A stretch of DNA of 64,000 nucleotides from Cyrtodaria siliqua. Its lineage: Eukaryota; Mollusca; Bivalvia; Adapedonta; Hiatellidae. Each line of letters starts with the position of its first letter. Within the stretch, counting starts at the first letter, position 1. This document shows, one piece after another, positions 60,058-64,000 of the stretch. Under the pieces are notes generated by a model. That model saw nothing but the letters and a program-made list of their open reading frames with translations. It was not told the origin of the DNA and did no database searches. Location: positions 460,001 through 524,000 of the forward strand of contig JAWPHD010000138.1 of the NCBI GenBank assembly GCA_037043455.1, given 5' to 3'. The position numbers were made by a program, and so were the translations under genes.

Positions 60058-62602
60058 AACAACTCGAAGCTATTCTAGATCGTGAAACACGCTTTGTTCA
60101 CACGGAGCAGTTTCATTGTATTGAAGAGATACTTTTATCGAAAGGCAATGTTGTTATAAGTGGAAAACCGGGCGAAGGAAAAACAAGCGTTGCGTATGAA
60201 TTGATGAAAAAAAACACAGAACAGGTGGTGGGAAGTGTATTCAAATCGAAAATCCTGACGACATTGAATACCTTCACCCATCATTTGACTTTGTGTTTAT
60301 TGATGATATATTTGGTAAACACGAGCTGGATGGAAGCAAGGTTAATTTATGGCTACCTGCACTTGATAAACTTCAAACATTTATAAATGCAAAGCCGTTT
60401 AAATTGATCGTTGCATCTAGAGAAATTATTATCAAAGAATGTCAGCATCGTTTGTTGTCCTTTGGTTTATTTTCAAACGTATTCGTATTATCTTCAGATA
60501 AATTAACTCAAACAGAAAAGGTTAACATTCTACAGGAAGCAAACAATACCAATGACAGAACTCTTTCACAAAACGAAATTAAAAAATGTATTGACAATTG
60601 TATGTCGGATATATGTTTTCCTTATATTTGCTTTCTTTTTGCATCGAACGAAGAATTCTTTCAAGAAGGAGAGCGTTTTTTTAAACGATATCTTGTAGTC
60701 GATAAAGATATGCTCTTTAAGTTAAATCCCAGCAAATTATGGACGTTATGGTATTTGTGGGTCAATGGAGACACTTGTCACAAAGATGATTTATTTCTGT
60801 CAAGTGAAAACCTGCCTATTTTAAAGCAGATCTTGTCAGCAAAAAGGTCGCAAAATAATATAAGCGCATTGCTGAACGAATTTGCAGAAAACTTTAGAAT
60901 TATGACCGACGTGTTTATATCAGTTTCTCATGATAAATACTTGTTCTCTCAAACTCAATTTACCAGTCAATAGGGTTACATTTTGCACATCACGGTTTTG
61001 CAGAGAGAGTGGTGTCTTTAAGCACATTAGAATTTTTTATGGAATGTATCCGGTTTAAATGCAATGACAGAAAACGTGTGATTTATTTGACAAAATATTT
61101 GTACTCAGTAATTGTAAGTCGCATCATTAAAGAAGTAATTGAGTCAAATCATTGCAAAGAAATTGATTTGCATCCTTGCATAACAACACATGTTTTAGAG
61201 GAGTTGTTAATAGTTCTTACCAGAAAAAAACAGTTAGATGTGTTTCTCAGCTCAGAGAATAAAGACGACCAACTGTCATTTCTAGAGTGTGTTCTTAGCA
61301 CAGGTACAAGTGAAGCTAATAGTTTTTTGAAAAAGGTTATTAATAAACGAAAATGCAGTGTACATATAACTGAAACGAAAAAGCGATGCAAAACGTGTTC
61401 AATGTATTATCAAGCGTTTAGAGGCGCATGCAGGGGCGGCAATCTAGAAGCACTTCAAATGCTGAAATTTGGCATAACAGACGACAGATTGTTACCATAT
61501 GCAGTTGAAAGTGGTATAAAGGATGTCGTTGAATTAGTCCTAAAAAGTCTAAGGAAACCTATCGGCCAAGAAGAAAAGATGAAGGCGTTGATGTGTGCTG
61601 CACTGTTAGGAAACAGTTCCATCTTTAACCTTATTCGGCGATTAGGAAGAGTGTCTTTAGATATGCTCGGAGAGTGTGTTTACCCAGCTGTACAATCTAA
61701 GAACCTATCATTTCTTATTCCTCTCGTGAATGCGGTATATAGGAGACAACCGGATTCGTCTATGTTGAATAAAATGGAAGACGTTATAGAACGCACGTTT
61801 TATGAAATAGACGAATTTGATGTTTACAACGTGTTTTCGACATACGGTATCTTTCTAAAACTGAAACACATTCAATCTTATGCAATGAAAGGAAATAACC
61901 AATTGCTGAAGGATATCATCCTTGGGGATTTGAAATGTTCAAAAAAAGAGAATCAACATCATATAAAGAAAACAATGCTGCTTAATGAAATACACATTAC
62001 TCCTGCGTTATGTAAATATCTCGCTTCGGTAGGCATATTAGATCCTGACAATCATATATTGGATGCGATTGAAAGCAATCGTGTGACAGATATTGAAAAT
62101 GTGATAGAAAGCCAAGAATCTCTTAAAATATAGGATCCGAAAATAGAATGGGTTTATAAAGCAGCGCGCTGTTCACTTTCGAAAAATTATTTCTTATATA
62201 TGTATATTCTAAAGAAAGGTTTTATTCCTGACCAAACAATCCTGCGTTTAGCTGTTCAAAACAAAGCTGTTAATGATATGAAAGAATTGGTAAAATACAT
62301 AATGGTAAGATTGCATATTGATGACGATTTTTGGCAGAATAAATATTTTGATATGGCTTTATCCATAGTTTGCAAACGATCAGATAAAAACACATTTCAA
62401 ACACTTATGTCTTACGGAATATTACCTAAAACAGAACATTGATATGAAGCTAAAATTTCAAACAATCCAGAGTTTTGCGAGATAATAACCGATGTATTGA
62501 AAAAAAAAGAATTTACTGGATGAAAATGACTATTGGTTACGTTCAATAGGCGAAGAATTAATGTTGAATGACATAACGTATGTTTATACAGGAAAACGAT
62601 GA
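60058..62602 (+). pseudogene. HEPN-nSTAND gene exon 3: NTPase and repeats, broken
   Basis: The acceptor TACCTTTTCAG is followed by AACAACTCGAAGC, read as KQLEAILDRE. The frame changes at about 60240 (between GSVF and QIENPDD), about 60960 (between SQTQF and YQSIG) and 62500-62508 (before NLLDENDYW), with in-frame stops at 62131 and 62440. Each piece continues the same domain in the next frame, so the gene was intact not long ago. The stretch 61400-62520 encodes helical units such as GGNLEALQMLKFG and ALLGNSSIFNLIRRLG, which resemble degenerate ankyrin repeats. Confidence 0.8.
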
Positions 62603-63090
62603 CGTGACATAAAACAGATCGGATGACATCCGGTGTTTATGGGATTATTGTGCAAACGACGTGCCATAATATAGCAATATCTAACATGATCCTGCTAATT
62701 TCGGAGTGTCATCCACGCAATACGCATATATATAAACGGTGAATAATCGAGAGTCGAGGTTTTGGGCAATATTTTAGAGAAGCAGTTAACGGCGACGTTG
62801 GATAGTGTCATTGTGAATGTTCAAAAGGTTTAATGGTTCCGTGTAAAAACAAACAGAAGTGACACTATAGACTTACTTATAGAGATGTAAAAGAAGCGTA
62901 AATTAAGATGTCAAAGCTAGTGTTTTATATAAAAATTCTTTAAGCACATAGTTTATAAACATGAACCAACTACTTAAGAAACAAATACATAGGAACCGTG
63001 TACAAAATGGCTTCAAGATGTAAACATATAGCATTGTAGTCAGAAGGTGGTGGACGAAATAAATGTAGAATTAAATAGAACTGAATAATG
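62603..63090. other. 3' flank of the HEPN-nSTAND locus
   Basis: AT-rich. An AATAAA at about 63058 is a possible but unproven polyadenylation signal. Confidence 0.4.
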
Positions 63091-63270
63091 TTTAAAGATT
63101 GATCAACACACTATAGATTATTTAGAGTCGCCCAGAAAGAGGGGAAAGAAACGTAGGAATCCGGGAACATGTCCTACTCTTACTAACGAATAAATTCCCA
63201 GGGTACTGTAATATACTCGAATAATAGACTGCGATACATGGGATCGACAGGTTTACACGACCATCGAGTC
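63090..63270 (-). mobile_element. tRNA-derived SINE (main family), truncated
   Basis: TTATTTAGAGTCGCCCAGAA, GGAATCCGGGAACATGTCCT and CTCTTACTAACGAATAAATT match the body and tail of the 12637 SINE on the minus strand. The head is missing. Confidence 0.75.
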
Positions 63271-63346
63271 TAGGGGAAAGTGAAGGTATGTTTAATCATG
63301 AAGCAATTACATCTGAAATATATAGAGATTGTTTAACTGCTGGGGA

Positions 63347-63464
63347 TAGATTATAGTGAAATCCTTCGCGAGATGTAAGACAAGTTGTTCTTTTCACGAA
63401 CGAGCGTATGCGAGTGAGTAAAAAAACACGAATACAATCGAGTGAAGGATTACCCTATAATCTA
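63347..63464. mobile_element. 118-bp hairpin MITE
   Basis: The left end TAGATTATAGTGAAATCCTT faces AGGATTACCCTATAATCTA at the right, with inner CGCGAG facing CGAGTG. A TAGAT/ATCTA terminus and small size suggest a non-autonomous DNA element; the family is unknown. Confidence 0.65.
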
Positions 63465-64000
63465 AAATCGAACCCAGCATATAAATAATCTGTTTATTAA
63501 ATTTTAGATCAGTTTAACTTAAATTATTCGCTTTATTGAACGATATCGACGGATGACGTCAACGTCAGAAACACTTTATTGACGTATTAATAAATACTGA
63601 AAAAGGTGATACTCAACGTCACAGTTAGTTATTTTGGGGTTCGGAGTTAGTTATTAATATTCAGCGATAATGAATATTTTTTCACTGAGAAATTCCAATC
63701 ATTCACCTTAAGAATGTAATGAAGAAGTATAATGTTTGTTTTGTTCTTTTAGCAAAAAAATAATAGTTAAAATAGAAGAAATAACTGAAATATGAAAAAC
63801 ATGACACAAAACATATTGTAATTTATGTACTATTGTTTGGGGCGGTTGTTTCAGCCAAAGGTTTTTCAGCAATAAAATGAGCAATTTTCATAATATGTAC
63901 CTGAAATATATATCACTGGAACTGGAATTTTTAGTGGTAAATAAAAGATATCTTAATTTTGAAAGTCAGTTTAGAAATAAATATAAGAAAATGCTTTTTA
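63465..64000. other. No gene seen
   Basis: AT-rich noncoding sequence to the end of the window. Confidence 0.4.

Larger units (their letters stand above)
54061..62602 (+). pseudogene. HEPN - coiled coil - nSTAND P-loop NTPase - ankyrin-like repeat protein (NLR-like), disabled
   Basis: Three exons join in phase 1: 54061-55015, 57928-57966 and 60058-62602. The first encodes a DZIP3-type HEPN domain and a coiled coil. The third encodes a STAND-class NTPase with Walker A GKPGEGKT (about 60163-60189), Walker B FVFIDDIFG (about 60288) and an IVASRE sensor-like segment (about 60400), then alpha-helical ankyrin-like repeats. This order matches NLR-like cytosolic sensors expanded in bivalves, in which ligand binding by the repeats is thought to drive NTPase oligomerisation. 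A defence role is inferred. Breaks: one base missing near 60240 and near 60960, in-frame TAG at 62131-62133 and TGA at 62440-62442, and one extra A in the A9 run at 62500-62508. Past the last shift the frame ends at TGA 62600-62602. The homopolymer sites could be assembly errors; the two stops are harder to explain that way. Confidence 0.8.

Overview
The window looks like gene-poor, AT-rich DNA from an invertebrate animal, most probably a bivalve mollusc. No operons, CRISPR arrays or bacterial-type genes are visible. The two real coding loci are intron-split with GT-AG junctions. The background is tRNA-derived SINEs, decayed LINEs, TTAA-type MITEs, foldback elements and the degenerate tandem blocks typical of mollusc genomes. 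The clade call is inferred from repeat style and from the HEPN-nSTAND gene; no species can be named.

Region by region. 1-6.8 kb: two decayed copies of one LINE 3' end on the minus strand, a dispersed repeat here called R1, a tRNA-like SINE head and AT-rich tandem units. 6.8-7.0 kb: fragment of a Crypton-type (DUF3504/QRICH1-like) tyrosine recombinase. 7.4-40 kb: SINEs, R1 copies, the dispersed repeat here called A, MITEs, minisatellites, a 1.3-kb near-perfect palindrome (23.16-24.45 kb), a 391-bp-period array (24.65-26.35 kb) and two clusters of palindromic GATATC units (35.4 and 36.5 kb). No host gene is recognisable in this stretch.

40,229-49,262: a complete 9.0-kb DNA transposon with about 870-bp terminal inverted repeats. 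It carries one three-exon minus-strand gene, reconstructable from matching splice phases. The product has N-terminal Cys/His zinc-binding motifs, an RNase H-like (DDE-type) transposase core, a full XPG/FEN1-like nuclease domain and a C-terminal CXC cysteine cluster. This fits the Academ superfamily, XPG-carrying lineage. One in-frame TAG at codon 725 interrupts it.

51.9-53.7 kb: a mollusc-type degenerate tandem block. 54,061-62,602: a three-exon plus-strand gene encoding a HEPN domain (RX4H motif), a coiled coil, an nSTAND-type P-loop NTPase with Walker A and B, and C-terminal ankyrin-like helical repeats. This is the layout of NLR-like innate-immune receptors expanded in bivalves. It carries three frameshifts and two in-frame stops, so it is a recent pseudogene or an assembly-damaged gene. 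The 62.6-64 kb tail holds a SINE and a 118-bp hairpin MITE.

The two loci are not functionally linked: one is a self-contained mobile element, the other a decayed host defence-type gene.
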